From contig CALBDW010000018.1 of NCBI GenBank assembly GCA_937927435.1, positions 1 to 64,000 of the forward strand: a stretch of 64,000 nucleotides of DNA. The letters are read 5' to 3'. How positions within the stretch are numbered: the first letter of the stretch is position 1; each line of letters opens with the position of its first letter. The position numbers and the translations under genes are program-made. The notes beneath the pieces were generated by a model that did not search any database, was not told the DNA's origin, and saw only the letters and a program-made list of their open reading frames with translations. This DNA comes from an uncultured Bdellovibrionales bacterium (GTDB taxonomy: Bacteria; Bdellovibrionota; Bdellovibrionia; Bdellovibrionales; JAMPXM01). Shown piece by piece: positions 8,227-17,592 of the stretch.

Positions 8227-9837
8227 TCAAGCCATTTCCATTCCGGACGACTCTTCGTTCAGCCTCGTCAAAGCTTCGGTTACCGCGAGAACCGCCTGTC
8301 CGCTGCCGCCCGCTTCGGCCCATGCTCCACCCCCCGAATCCCGCCAAGCGTAAATGTCCAAATGCGCCCACGGAAAATCACGGACGAACGATTCCAGGAA
8401 CAAAGCAGCTGTGATGGCGCCGCCAAAGCCGCTTTCAGAGGAGTTGTTGAGGTCCGCGAAAGTCGATCGCAATTGCGAACGGTACGGCTGATAAAGCGGC
8501 ATGCGCCACATGAGGTCACCACGCGCATGTCCCGATTCACTCAACAATTCGGCCAAATGGTCACTATTGGAGAAAAGACCCGCAACCTCCGAACCCAAGC
8601 CGACTTTAATGGCCCCGGTCAGGGTCGATATATCGATCACGGCCTGCGGCTCATCGGCCCCTTTCTGAGTCACGGCTACGTCGAGAGCATCCGCCATAAC
8701 CACGCGACCTTCCGCGTCCGTATTCCCGATTTCGACGGTGGCTCCACTCCGGGCGACGATGACATCTCCGGGACGGAACGATTTGTTGCTCACGGCGTTT
8801 TCAGCCAGACTCAGATAAATATCGAGAGGCATGCTGAACCCCGTGCGTTCCGCCCATATGGCGATCGCGAGGGCTGCGGCCGATCCCCCCATGTCTTTTT
8901 TCATCCAGCGCATCGCACTTGAGGGCTTGATATCGAGACCACCAGAATCGAAGGTCACGCCCTTGCCGACAATAGCGACGGGCTTGGCCAACGAATGTTC
9001 CTTGGGACGGTAGCGCAAGTGCACGAGCCGTGGGCCCTCCGCCGCTCCTCCGCCAACAGCCAAAAGAAGGTTCATCCGTTCTTCAACGAGGCGCTCTCCT
9101 TCCCAGATCTCCACGGATGTCGTGGAACTCTTCGCGAAAAGCGCGCGCACGCTTTCGGCATAGGTACGCGGGTTGAGTTCGCCGCCGGGGATGTTTGTGT
9201 AGTGACGGGCGATGTTCACGGCCAGTGCGAGTTCCGCCGCCCGTTCGATCTCTTCAGTTGTCAATGAAAACTGTTTATATAGCAGCGCGGGCATTTTTTT
9301 CCGTGCTTTCGGCGCCTGCGGGCGGTTTTCCTGATAGGAATAGGACGCCATTTCCAGCCCGATCAGGATCGCCTCTTCTTCTTCACGGGTAAGGCCGTAG
9401 CAATCGAGGATCAGCTTATCAGGCTTGTAAACCGAAAGTTGCGGCACGATCGCGCCAGCCAGGTCGCGGAATTTGGCGAAATTCAGTTTTTCGAGAGAAG
9501 ATTCAGGAGCCGAATGACCGGATTTCTTCTTTTCCGGCACACGCAGAATCCAAACAGGCCCTTCGGTGCCATGGAAGAACTGACTTTCAGCGCTGCTATC
9601 CAAGCAATCTTGCAGTTGCCACTTACGGAGGTGACTTGCGACGGCCTTACGCAAGTCTTTCACGCCGGCGTCAGAAAAAGCGAAAACGAAGGCACGTCGC
9701 CCGCTGCGTCCTTCGGTCCCTCTCAATTTCCGGATCCCTCCGACCCAAGTCTTTAGCGGCAATCCGAACGCCGTCACTTCAGTTGATATCACCTTCCCGG
9801 TTTTCTTCGTAGCGCCTTTCTTGGTAGCTTTCGCCAT
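8227..9837 (-). CDS. pepA: Leucyl aminopeptidase family M17
   Basis: Cytosolic two-metal aminopeptidase, 536 residues. The C-terminal catalytic domain carries K292 (VGKGVTFDSGG), D297, D315 (KKDMGGS) and the M17 signature NTDAEGRV with D374, E376 and R378. The N-terminal regulatory domain (about 1-180) is less conserved and begins with a basic Lys-rich stretch. ATG at 9837 is preferred over an in-frame GTG six bases upstream because AAGGAG is then 8 bases away. It is first gene of a pepA-arfB operon. Likely role is peptide turnover. Confidence 0.95.
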   Translation of the reverse strand: MAKATKKGATKKTGKVISTEVTAFGLPLKTWVGGIRKLRGTEGRSGRRAFVFAFSDAGVKDLRKAVASHLRKWQLQDCLDSSAESQFFHGTEGPVWILRVPEKKKSGHSAPESSLEKLNFAKFRDLAGAIVPQLSVYKPDKLILDCYGLTREEEEAILIGLEMASYSYQENRPQAPKARKKMPALLYKQFSLTTEEIERAAELALAVNIARHYTNIPGGELNPRTYAESVRALFAKSSTTSVEIWEGERLVEERMNLLLAVGGGAAEGPRLVHLRYRPKEHSLAKPVAIVGKGVTFDSGGLDIKPSSAMRWMKKDMGGSAAALAIAIWAERTGFSMPLDIYLSLAENAVSNKSFRPGDVIVARSGATVEIGNTDAEGRVVMADALDVAVTQKGADEPQAVIDISTLTGAIKVGLGSEVAGLFSNSDHLAELLSESGHARGDLMWRMPLYQPYRSQLRSTFADLNNSSESGFGGAITAALFLESFVRDFPWAHLDIYAWRDSGGGAWAEAGGSGQAVLAVTEALTRLNEESSGMEMA

Positions 9838-9913
9838 GATCACAACTCCTTAAGGCCCAACGCTATCTGATCGGATTCAAAAAAGTCACCTTCCCATTTC
9901 TTGCTGTTCAGCG

Positions 9914-10606
9914 TTACCGCACCTTCAGTTCATAGCGGAGACTTCGCTCATCCTTCACGATCCCCTGCTCAGAGTGAAGATCCACGTGCGTGAAGCCGAC
10001 AGTGATATGCGGATAATAGTCGGCGGCGACGAAGTCTTCCTTTTTCCCGCCCCGCGCGCGGAATAAATTTTCGACAGTTTCGCGGATCCTCATCAACCGC
10101 TTCGATTTGACAATAATGTAATAAGTTCTCCTCTCGCCCCCATCGTCATCAAGCCGTCCTTCCCCCAGCCCGAGAATTTCCAAATCCGCCTCCTGGATCT
10201 TTTCCCGAAGCGCGATTTCCTCGATTTCTTGCATGCGCAAATGGTTTTTAAGAATCGCGAATTCGGGAGGAGTGATCACGGTCACGTGGGCTTCTCCACG
10301 ACTGAGAAGCTTTAACCCCGTACTTTTTTCGAGACGCTTGCGCAGCTTCCGGACCGGCTCAAATGGAACGTTCAGAGCCAGAAAGTCATCGTGCCGGAGA
10401 AAAGGCTGTTTATGGACGTCGAGAACCTTCCGGCTGACGACCAAAGACTTCCCTCGAGAGAAGAGAAACCCGCTGATTCCGGAAAGCGCACGATAAACCA
10501 ATCTCTTGATCATGGGATCCGCTTTAGCACGGACCATCGTCGAGCGGAAGCCCAGCGCCTGGGAAACGAGACTCGCCCTCATATCTGCGCTCTGGCACAA
10601 TGTCAT
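9914..10606 (-). CDS. 2H phosphoesterase / 2'-5' RNA ligase-like protein
   Basis: Two H-x-T motifs spaced about 93 residues apart, HVTV (H107) and HITV (H200), define the 2H phosphoesterase superfamily, whose members open or form 2'-5' and 2',3'-cyclic phosphate bonds in RNA or nucleotides. Nothing else in the 230 residues is diagnostic. The start is uncertain: no candidate (10606, or in-frame Met at residues 9, 24, 32) has a convincing ribosome site, and Met32 (MIKRLVYRALSG) would give a more typical length. It is divergent from the transglycosylase gene with only about 36 bases between. Possible RNA-processing link to rtcB at 50 kb is inference only. Confidence 0.7.
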   Translation of the reverse strand: MTLCQSADMRASLVSQALGFRSTMVRAKADPMIKRLVYRALSGISGFLFSRGKSLVVSRKVLDVHKQPFLRHDDFLALNVPFEPVRKLRKRLEKSTGLKLLSRGEAHVTVITPPEFAILKNHLRMQEIEEIALREKIQEADLEILGLGEGRLDDDGGERRTYYIIVKSKRLMRIRETVENLFRARGGKKEDFVAADYYPHITVGFTHVDLHSEQGIVKDERSLRYELKVR

Positions 10607-10642
10607 TAGGTACGCATAACGGCAGCCGGATCTCGTTCGACG

Positions 10643-12433
10643 ATGTTAAAAACGCTTTCCATTCTCCTGACATTGTACGTTTATTCGCCCGTGGCCGCCG
10701 CCACACCGCCGGTCGTGCCGCCGACGTCTTTGAAAGGGGCGAAATTCGCCGCTCCTGTAAATCTCGAAAACGTCGTCAAAAACGACCTCACAGGTCTTGA
10801 TAAGGAGGCGAAACAGGATCGCGAGCGCCTTCTCAACCAAGCCCGCACCTATATTCGCCTCCGCTCAGGCAGGATGCCCAAAGACCAAGCGGCCAACTGG
10901 CTCGCGGCCTGCTTGAAAAGCACCCCTCAAAAAGCAAAAAAAAACCAGGAGAATCCGTATTGCACTTATGAGATTTCGCGCCGGGAGGGCCTGCCGCGAG
11001 GCCGGCCTCAGCGCACAAACCGCAACTCCGTCCGTGCGCTCGTGAAAGCCCTCGAAGAAGGGCGGTTTTCGGCAGCCGCCGAAAATTCCGTGTCGGAAGC
11101 CATGGCCGCGGTCAACCAGCTTGAATCCAGCGGCAAACTCGGGAGCTTGACCCAAAAGCTTCTCGGTCAGAAGTCCTGCGCGCCCGCTCAACTCACGTAC
11201 GCGCTCGCTTACAAAATCGAAGAGCGCTTCCCCGACGTAGATGCCGTCGAACAGGCCAAGCGACTCTACCAAAGCGCTTCGTCCTGCGCCCAGGATCTGG
11301 CGGCCGCCCAAGCGAGCTTCCGCTTGGGACTGATCCACATCTGGCAGAACCAATGCTCTCAAGCTTTTGCACTCATGCAAAAAGTCGAAGATATCGCCGA
11401 GGCCTCCGCATACCATTCGCGCGCGAAGTTCTGGCGCTATCGTTGCGCAACGGGACGTTCGCAAGAAAGAGTCCGGAAAGAAATCAAGGAATCGCTTCTT
11501 AAGCACCACCCTCTCAGTTTCCATACGCTCGCCATCGCAATGGAGGACGAGTCGCTGCTCAACGACCTTCTCCAGCGGGAGGAGCCGCAAGTCGCGCTTC
11601 GATCCGTCGTTCGGCCGGATCTGAATTCCCTCTTACGCGCCAGCGAAGCCTTGGCTCGCGCCGGTTCTCCGCATCTGGCGGCCGAAATGCTTGAGCGCAA
11701 CGTGAACCAAATTTCTTCCCTAGAGCCTGGCGTGAGGCTCTACGTTGGAGCATTTCTCCACCGCATCGGCTACGCGCTTCCGTCGTTTAAAGTGCTCGGC
11801 GAACTCTTTCTCGATGCGCCTTGGACCGTAACTCCCGCGACTCTGCGCCTCTACTTCCCTCTTTGGTATTTCGAAGACGTCAAAGCCAAAGCGGAAGACG
11901 TCGACCCGCTTCTCATACTTTCACTCATCCGGCAGGAAAGCGCCTTCAACACCCAGGCCCGGTCGCCGGCCGGCGCGCGCGGGCTCATGCAAATCATGCC
12001 GCAAACCGCGCGTTCGGTGGCCAGCGTATCCGCGCGGCAGCTTTTCAACCCCGCGATCAACATCAAAGTCGGATCAAAATACTTCTTGAAGCGTCTGCGC
12101 CAGTACGAAGGAGACGTCGAATACACCCTCGCCGCGTACAACGCCGGCTTCAGCCGCGTGGATCAATGGAAAAAACGATACCCGACCGACAATAAAATGC
12201 TCTTTATCGACTTCATCCCCTTCCGTGAGACGCGCGACTACGTCGCTCTGATTCTGCGTAATTACTTCTGGTACGTGAGTTTGTATGAGGTGCAGACAAG
12301 CGCGTCGCTCATCGCCGCAAACGATGCCGGTAGCATGACGTCCCCTATGGCCAAGATTTTATCCATTGTGAACGCGAATGCGGGGCACGCCGCGGCGGCC
12401 AAATACATTCCTCAGATCGAAGAATCAAAGTAA
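10643..12433 (+). CDS. Soluble lytic murein transglycosylase (Slt-type)
   Basis: Periplasmic enzyme that cleaves the MurNAc-GlcNAc bond of peptidoglycan with 1,6-anhydro product formation. 596 residues: signal peptide (about 1-20), a long alpha-helical solenoid (about 50-410) and a C-terminal SLT domain (about 415-560). Catalytic Glu is E432 in LIRQESAFN, followed by the family motifs GARGLMQIMP and AAYNAG. Architecture and length match Slt70. A nine-A tract near residue 100 is in frame. In a predator-like organism such enzymes can also act on prey wall, but nothing here shows that. Confidence 0.93.
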   Translation: MLKTLSILLTLYVYSPVAAATPPVVPPTSLKGAKFAAPVNLENVVKNDLTGLDKEAKQDRERLLNQARTYIRLRSGRMPKDQAANWLAACLKSTPQKAKKNQENPYCTYEISRREGLPRGRPQRTNRNSVRALVKALEEGRFSAAAENSVSEAMAAVNQLESSGKLGSLTQKLLGQKSCAPAQLTYALAYKIEERFPDVDAVEQAKRLYQSASSCAQDLAAAQASFRLGLIHIWQNQCSQAFALMQKVEDIAEASAYHSRAKFWRYRCATGRSQERVRKEIKESLLKHHPLSFHTLAIAMEDESLLNDLLQREEPQVALRSVVRPDLNSLLRASEALARAGSPHLAAEMLERNVNQISSLEPGVRLYVGAFLHRIGYALPSFKVLGELFLDAPWTVTPATLRLYFPLWYFEDVKAKAEDVDPLLILSLIRQESAFNTQARSPAGARGLMQIMPQTARSVASVSARQLFNPAINIKVGSKYFLKRLRQYEGDVEYTLAAYNAGFSRVDQWKKRYPTDNKMLFIDFIPFRETRDYVALILRNYFWYVSLYEVQTSASLIAANDAGSMTSPMAKILSIVNANAGHAAAAKYIPQIEESK

Positions 12434-12513
12434 ACGGGCGTTTGACTTTCTCGGCTCCGGATCTGAATCTGTTTTTAACGTGCAATTCCCGATGATGTGA
12501 GGACACCGGCATC

Positions 12514-13473
12514 ATGCGTTTCGTCGCTTTGATTTCGATTCTACTGATCTCCCTGAAAGCTCCGGCCGAGGAAAAGACCACGAAAGACACGCCGGCTCGC
12601 TTCACGGGCGAAGTGGCCCAGTACTGCGAGAAACACTTCCCCGGCTTGATCCAATCGGAAGTCCGCGCCGCCTGCGCTTCGAGCGCCGAAGACCATCAAA
12701 AGCTCGGGCGGAACCTCGTTGAAACCAGATGCCGCCTCAACTACGGAGACGAACCCCGCCTGGTCATGGCGTGCCTGATCGGCGCAAGCATCGCGGACGA
12801 TCTCGCGAACGGACGCGAAGACTTTAAACACAAGCTTCAACTGTGCGCCGAAGCCTACCCGGTTCACAATGAAATCGACGCCTTCCTGCAGGAGTCGTGC
12901 ATTACGGGCACACACGTCCCCGAATTGATGAACGTCGAGAACAAGGCCCGTTTCGAAGCTTGCGCGAAAATCACACCCGAGCGTTCCTTTATCGGCCCGT
13001 GCGCGGTCGGCCTCGGCCTCGTTCTCGAAGACAAGGAGTCGAGCGTTCCGCCGGTCGAACAAAACAAGGCCTGCGAACAGTATTTCAACTTAAAGCAGTT
13101 TCATAAAGGCTATCGCGCCTGCCTGAACGCGCGCAGCCTTGTCGTCGATCCTAAAAGCGGCATCAAGACTTTGCTCAACGACTGCCGGAACATCTTAAGT
13201 GATAAAAACAACGAAACGGAAAACGCCGCTTGTCTTGTGGGGCTCGCGATCCACCAGAAATTGCTGAAGCGCGAGGATATCGCCCGGCGCTTCCAGAAGT
13301 GCGGCGAGAACAAGGTGACCTATCAAGACCGTGATTTTCTCGCGTGCCTCACGGCCGCCAGCTTAACCTATTTCACCGACAAGAAATCCGCCCAAAACGC
13401 CTGCCGCGAAATTTATACCAACGCAAAAAGTCGAAGTCGTAACGACTGCCTGAACTCGCTCAACCTTTTCTAA
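12514..13473 (+). CDS. Secreted protein with eight Cys-pair repeats
   Basis: 319 residues with a Sec signal (MRFVALISILLISLKAPA). The mature chain is built from eight consecutive units, each with one Cys near its start and a second 13-20 residues later inside an A-C-L-x-G-x-(S/A)-like helix: for example RCRLNYGDEPRLVMACLIGA, DCRNILSDKNN... AACLVGLAI, KCGENKVTYQ... LACLTAAS. All sixteen Cys suggest eight local disulphides in a helical-hairpin array resembling Sel1/TPR-like secreted solenoids. No family name is recognised. It follows the transglycosylase gene by 80 bases on the same strand. Confidence 0.75.
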   Translation: MRFVALISILLISLKAPAEEKTTKDTPARFTGEVAQYCEKHFPGLIQSEVRAACASSAEDHQKLGRNLVETRCRLNYGDEPRLVMACLIGASIADDLANGREDFKHKLQLCAEAYPVHNEIDAFLQESCITGTHVPELMNVENKARFEACAKITPERSFIGPCAVGLGLVLEDKESSVPPVEQNKACEQYFNLKQFHKGYRACLNARSLVVDPKSGIKTLLNDCRNILSDKNNETENAACLVGLAIHQKLLKREDIARRFQKCGENKVTYQDRDFLACLTAASLTYFTDKKSAQNACREIYTNAKSRSRNDCLNSLNLF

Positions 13474-13485
13474 GGCCGTGCGCGA

Positions 13486-14190
13486 CTAGAAGACACCGTT
13501 TTTTTCAGCCCGCGCGATCGCCTCCCGGGCGGCGCGGGCGACTTCCTCCGGCCCGTACCTTTCGGCGTCCTCAAGAGCCGCGCGGACCGTCGACCGCAAA
13601 GCCGGATTCCCGAGCGCTTTTTCGAAAGATCGAATTGCGACGAGCTGCGGGTAAACGAGTGTAACCGAGCCAGCCGAGGCGGCATGCTCATCGATGGCGC
13701 CTGCCTGTGGAGCTTGAGTGCAGTCATCAAGGCTTAAACACCGCTCTTCTTGCACCACTTCCGAAAGAAAGGCGACATCTTCTTCCGTCTTGAGTTCCCG
13801 CCCAAGCAAGAAGATGATGAGCCCCCGACCCGCACGGTCTTCCGGCGCGAGGTCATAATACTTCTCTCGCAACTTCTCTTTCAGCGAATCGGACAAACCA
13901 CGCAGTTCTCGATCCAGCCGAGGGTCGTTATCGTTCTTCGACGCCAATACCTCATCGAGGAGCGCAAGTTTACGCGCGTCTTCTTCGGAAAGGCGGTTTA
14001 AGAGAACAGGATCTTCTGCCCCTCGTTCGACCTTTTCTCTGACAACCGGAGAAGAGGTTCCCCGCGCGACGCTTTTTCCCGACACTTCGCGCTCGGAAGA
14101 CTCCAGTGGCGCACGGGTGCGCCAGAACGCGACAATCACGCCCGCAAGAAGAATAACGGCGAACAATAAAGTGGCTCTAGAGCGCAACAT
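13486..14190 (-). CDS. Membrane-anchored hypothetical protein
   Basis: 234 residues: one N-terminal membrane helix (about 7-22) and a charged, helical, periplasmic part with one Cys pair (ERCLSLDDC). The C-terminal 60 residues (SFEKALGNPALRSTVRAALE) look like HEAT-type helical repeats. Its ATG lies inside the 3' end of the upstream gene (14-base overlap), so translation is probably coupled. Function unknown. It converges on the Cys-repeat gene with 12 bases between stops. Confidence 0.7.
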   Translation of the reverse strand: MLRSRATLLFAVILLAGVIVAFWRTRAPLESSEREVSGKSVARGTSSPVVREKVERGAEDPVLLNRLSEEDARKLALLDEVLASKNDNDPRLDRELRGLSDSLKEKLREKYYDLAPEDRAGRGLIIFLLGRELKTEEDVAFLSEVVQEERCLSLDDCTQAPQAGAIDEHAASAGSVTLVYPQLVAIRSFEKALGNPALRSTVRAALEDAERYGPEEVARAAREAIARAEKNGVF

Positions 14191-14872
14191 GGAGATCTTC
14201 TTTAATTTGCTTAGCGGCTTCGCGATTGATCACCCTCTTCAACTGATCCCGGGCGTAGAGTTCAGCATCAGCTCTCACCTTCTCCGTGCATGTTTCGCAA
14301 TAAAGAGAAATATTCCCCAACATTATGACCGTGGACGCATACGCTCCACCGATCTGGCTGTCGCACGCGCTTTCACCCGCAAGCGGCAACCCCGTCCAAA
14401 TACTTTTGATTTCGCGCCCCGCCTCGTCGACAAAAAGCCTCGGACACCGAGAATGCGGCCAATAGGAGTTCTGCCGCTCGGTATGGCGGGCTTCGTGAAA
14501 AATGATCATGAGTCGAGCGATTTGCGGATGAGAAAAACGCGTGTAGTTCGCCGTGAGCACAATTCGCGACGGATCGGAAAACGGCGATACATAGGCCACG
14601 GCTCCGCCCACCGACGACGAATCATATCCGACCCTGAGAACCCGCGAGCGGAACCAATTGGAGTAAACGCTCCCGTCCACTTCCCCGAAAACAGTGGTGT
14701 GAAGAGCGGAGGCCGTCGCCCCGTAAATCCCTTCAAGCGACGCGAGATCCGAAGTTAATTGTTCCTGCGTTTCCTTGGGCACGTTGCGATCGAAAGTGAG
14801 CGCGTCGGCGTCGATTGCCGCCATCAGGCCGCACGCCCACGCACTCAAAAAGAAGCCAATCCGTCGGCTCAT
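14177..14872 (-). CDS. Secreted protein with HEARH zinc-protease-like motif
   Basis: 231 residues with a signal peptide (MSRRIGFFLSAWACGLMAAIDADA). The segment LMIIFHEARHTERQ (H126, E127, H130) is an HExxH motif as in zinc metallopeptidases, preceded by a hydrophobic helix as in gluzincin/metzincin active sites. A third metal ligand cannot be named with confidence (later acidic and His residues are candidates). Five or more Cys suggest disulphides. ATG at 14872 has GAGGGA upstream. It overlaps the next gene by 14 bases. Could also be a non-catalytic relative. Confidence 0.65.
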   Translation of the reverse strand: MSRRIGFFLSAWACGLMAAIDADALTFDRNVPKETQEQLTSDLASLEGIYGATASALHTTVFGEVDGSVYSNWFRSRVLRVGYDSSSVGGAVAYVSPFSDPSRIVLTANYTRFSHPQIARLMIIFHEARHTERQNSYWPHSRCPRLFVDEAGREIKSIWTGLPLAGESACDSQIGGAYASTVIMLGNISLYCETCTEKVRADAELYARDQLKRVINREAAKQIKEDLHVAL

Positions 14873-15032
14873 ATTCCCTCTCTTCCCTGATCTGGAAAAA
14901 ATCGCGACGATTCTTCCCGCAACGGAAAAATTTTGAACCAATGCGTGCAAGCGGTCGAATTATTTTTGCTGAACAACCGAGAAGGATTCTTCCACGTTAT
15001 CTCAGAAATTCCCGTTTGAGCGCTCGGGCTCG

Positions 15033-15058
15033 TTGAGCGCCTTTATTCGTGGTATAAG
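15033..15058 (+). promoter_or_regulatory. Possible promoter of the MFS gene
   Basis: TTGAGC, a 14-base spacer and TGGTATAAG, an extended -10-like box. The spacer is short for sigma-70. The -10 ends only 9 bases before the ATG, so a transcript from it would have almost no leader. GGAAG just before the ATG may instead simply be the ribosome site. Confidence 0.3.
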
Positions 15059-15067
15059 CGGAAGCGA

Positions 15068-16330
15068 ATGGTGGTGCGAGAAGTTCACGAACCCGAAAAC
15101 CCGCTTTCTTCACCCCACTTGCTGCTGGTGGTGCTCGCGGCGATTCAATTTGTTCATGTTCTCGATTTCGTCGTCGTCATGCCACTCGGCGCTCATCTCA
15201 TGAAAGCCCTTTCCATCGGCCCAACGTCGCTCGCTGCTTTCACTTCGGCCTATAACTTCGCAGCAGCTGCCTCAGGCTTAGCGGGCGCCTGGTGGCTCGA
15301 TCGTTTCAACCGCAAAACCGCACTTTTGGTCACGCTGGCCGGCTTCGGGGTCGGCACACTCGCCTGCGCTTTTTCCTTCAGCGCAGAGACGCTCACCGCG
15401 GCCCGGTTTGTGACCGGGTGCTTCGGCGGCATCATTCAGGCCCTGCTTTTCGCGATCATCGGCGATTCGTTCCGCGAAGAATATCGGGGGTTCGCGACCG
15501 GCATCGTCGTCTCCGCGTTTTCGCTCGCATCCATCGCCGGCGTGCCCATTTCACTCTGGTTTGCCGAACGTTTCGACTGGCGCTCGCCTTTTCTCGGATT
15601 GGCAGCTTTGACGGCACTAATCGCTGTCGCGACCTGGCGCCTCTTCCCACGCGTTCCCTCTGGAGTCCAAGCTTCCTCAGGAGCGACGCTAAGCCCTCTG
15701 GGAGAAAGCCGCTCCACTTTGCAGCTCATCTTCGACTCCAACTCGATGGTCGGATTTCTTCTGATCATCCTGCTCATGTTTTCGGGCTTCACCGTCATTC
15801 CTTTCATGAGCGCTTATCTCGTAACGAATGTGGGATTAAACGAATCCGATCTCCCCCTCGTTTTTCTGGTCGGCGGTTTCGCAACACTTTTTACGTCTCA
15901 GCTTGCCGGAACTCTCTCCGACCGTTTCGGAAAGCCGACCGTCTTCGCTTGGCTCGCGGGCCTTTCCATTCTCCCGATTCTTGCACTAACTCATCTCGGT
16001 CACACCCGCTTGGTGTGCGCCCTCGCCGTGACAACACTCTTCACGGTGCTGGTATCAGGCCGCTCGGTTCCGGCGCTGGCCATGATCACCTCAAGTGTGG
16101 AGAGTTCGTCACGGGGCCGCTACTTAAGCCTTACTTCCTGCATTCAGCAAATCGCCAGCGGGCTTGCCTCGCTTATCACCGGCCTGTTTCTCACGCTCAA
16201 TCCGGACGGGACCATGGCCAACTACGAAAGGGCGGGCGTGTTTTCTTCCGTCTGTGCCGCTCTCGCAATCGTGGTTTCACGAAAATTGAAGCAAAAGGAG
16301 ACCGGACCGCGAAGCCTCTCAAAAATCTAG
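15068..16330 (+). CDS. MFS transporter (DHA1-like exporter)
   Basis: 420-residue major facilitator with about 12 membrane helices in two halves. The first half carries the loop motif DRFNRKT after helix 2 and the second half the equivalent SDRFGKP. The overall shape, including GFGVGTLACAFS and ARFVTGCFGG, fits proton-driven DHA1 drug or arabinose-polymer efflux pumps. Substrate cannot be read. It is divergent from the HEARH-motif gene and is followed by a 51-residue membrane ORF on the same strand. Confidence 0.9.
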   Translation: MVVREVHEPENPLSSPHLLLVVLAAIQFVHVLDFVVVMPLGAHLMKALSIGPTSLAAFTSAYNFAAAASGLAGAWWLDRFNRKTALLVTLAGFGVGTLACAFSFSAETLTAARFVTGCFGGIIQALLFAIIGDSFREEYRGFATGIVVSAFSLASIAGVPISLWFAERFDWRSPFLGLAALTALIAVATWRLFPRVPSGVQASSGATLSPLGESRSTLQLIFDSNSMVGFLLIILLMFSGFTVIPFMSAYLVTNVGLNESDLPLVFLVGGFATLFTSQLAGTLSDRFGKPTVFAWLAGLSILPILALTHLGHTRLVCALAVTTLFTVLVSGRSVPALAMITSSVESSSRGRYLSLTSCIQQIASGLASLITGLFLTLNPDGTMANYERAGVFSSVCAALAIVVSRKLKQKETGPRSLSKI

Positions 16331-16458
16331 ACAGCCGTTTGCCGAAAAACGGCCGCTTCCGAAACTTAAATAAAAAAGAACGGCCGGTTTCAGCTTTAAC
16401 CCGTGGCACGGGAATTGGACTCTAATAAACGTCGGAACAACCATGGAGCTAAAGAGCC

Positions 16459-16614
16459 ATGAAACACGCAGTTCTCAGCCGGGAGCGGCTCATCACCATT
16501 CTTTTCGTGTATATGTTGGCTTTACTCGCTTCGATCGCGGCGATCGGCTCCCCCTCCTCGCCGCACTCTGCGGGCCTTAAAGCGCCGCCGAACACGAAAA
16601 TCAACGGACGCTGA
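16459..16614 (+). CDS. Small membrane or exported protein (51 aa)
   Basis: MKHAVLSRERLITILFVYML is followed by a continued hydrophobic stretch to about residue 30, then a Pro/Ser-rich tail. The shape is one signal-anchor helix. Upstream is a modest GGAG at about 16445. Its last 14 bases overlap the 3' end of the convergent pip gene. No family recognised; support is moderate. Confidence 0.45.
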   Translation: MKHAVLSRERLITILFVYMLALLASIAAIGSPSSPHSAGLKAPPNTKINGR

Positions 16615-17563
16615 CCTTGAACTTCTCCACCGCCGCCATGAGCTCTCGGAGAATGCCGGGCTCGTCGAACGAGTGGCCGGCGTCGGGAACGATCTTCAGT
16701 TCCGCTTCCGGCCAGGCCGCATGCAGATCAAAAGCGTTTTTCACCGGGCAGACGACATCGTAGCGCCCATGCACGATCACGGCCGGAATATGGCGAATCC
16801 GGTGCACGTCCTCGATGAGCTGGTTATCGCTACGGAACCAGCAGCCATGGACGAAGTAGTGGCATTCGATGCGCGCCATGCTGATCGCCCGGTCGTCTGA
16901 AGTGAATTGCATAAAAGTTTCTGGATCCGGAAGAAGATGCACGGTCGATGACTCCCAACCACTCCACGCGGCCGCGGCTTCAAGCCGGGTCTTTTCGTCT
17001 TGGCTTGTGAGGCGCTTATAAAACGCTTTAACGAGGTCGCCGCGTTCCTCCGGCGGAATCGGAGCGATGTACTTCTGCCAAACGTCCGGGTAAATCCAGT
17101 GCGCCCCGCGCTGATAGAACCATTCGATTTCCGATTTCCGGCAGAGGAAAATTCCGCGCAAGACCAAGTGGCTTACCGCCTCCGGATGAGTTTCCGCATA
17201 GGCGAGCGCAAGAGTGCTCCCCCATGAACCGCCGAACACCATCCACTTCTTGATTCCGAAGTGCTCACGCAGTTTTTCGATATCACTCACAAGATCCGAG
17301 GTCGTGTTTTCTCTCAGTTCCGCGTGCGGCCGGCTCCGGCCGGCGCCCCGTTGGTCGAAAAGAATGATGCGAAAATGCTTGGGATCAAAGATCCGGCGGT
17401 GTTTCGGGCTAATACCCGCGCCCGGTCCTCCGTGCAGGAACAAAACCGGTTGTCCTTCGGGGTTACCCACTTCCTCGACGTAGAGCTCGTGAAGGTCGGA
17501 TACACGGAAATAAAAGGCCCGGTTCGGTTCGATTTCAGGAAACAACCCGAGATTGCCGTCCAT
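16601..17563 (-). CDS. pip: Proline iminopeptidase (S33)
   Basis: Alpha/beta-hydrolase that removes N-terminal proline from peptides, 320 residues, full length. The oxyanion region HGGPGAG, nucleophile S113 in GGSWGS, D269 in HGRYDVVCP and H297 in DAGHSFDEPG make the catalytic triad. DQRGAGRSRPH is typical of Pip. Cytoplasmic, no signal peptide. AAAGGAG precedes the ATG, and the gene follows rmuC by 29 bases on the same strand, so they are co-transcribed. Confidence 0.95.
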   Translation of the reverse strand: MDGNLGLFPEIEPNRAFYFRVSDLHELYVEEVGNPEGQPVLFLHGGPGAGISPKHRRIFDPKHFRIILFDQRGAGRSRPHAELRENTTSDLVSDIEKLREHFGIKKWMVFGGSWGSTLALAYAETHPEAVSHLVLRGIFLCRKSEIEWFYQRGAHWIYPDVWQKYIAPIPPEERGDLVKAFYKRLTSQDEKTRLEAAAAWSGWESSTVHLLPDPETFMQFTSDDRAISMARIECHYFVHGCWFRSDNQLIEDVHRIRHIPAVIVHGRYDVVCPVKNAFDLHAAWPEAELKIVPDAGHSFDEPGILRELMAAVEKFKVSVR

Positions 17564-17592
17564 TTCAAGACTCCTTTAATAAGACAGAACAA

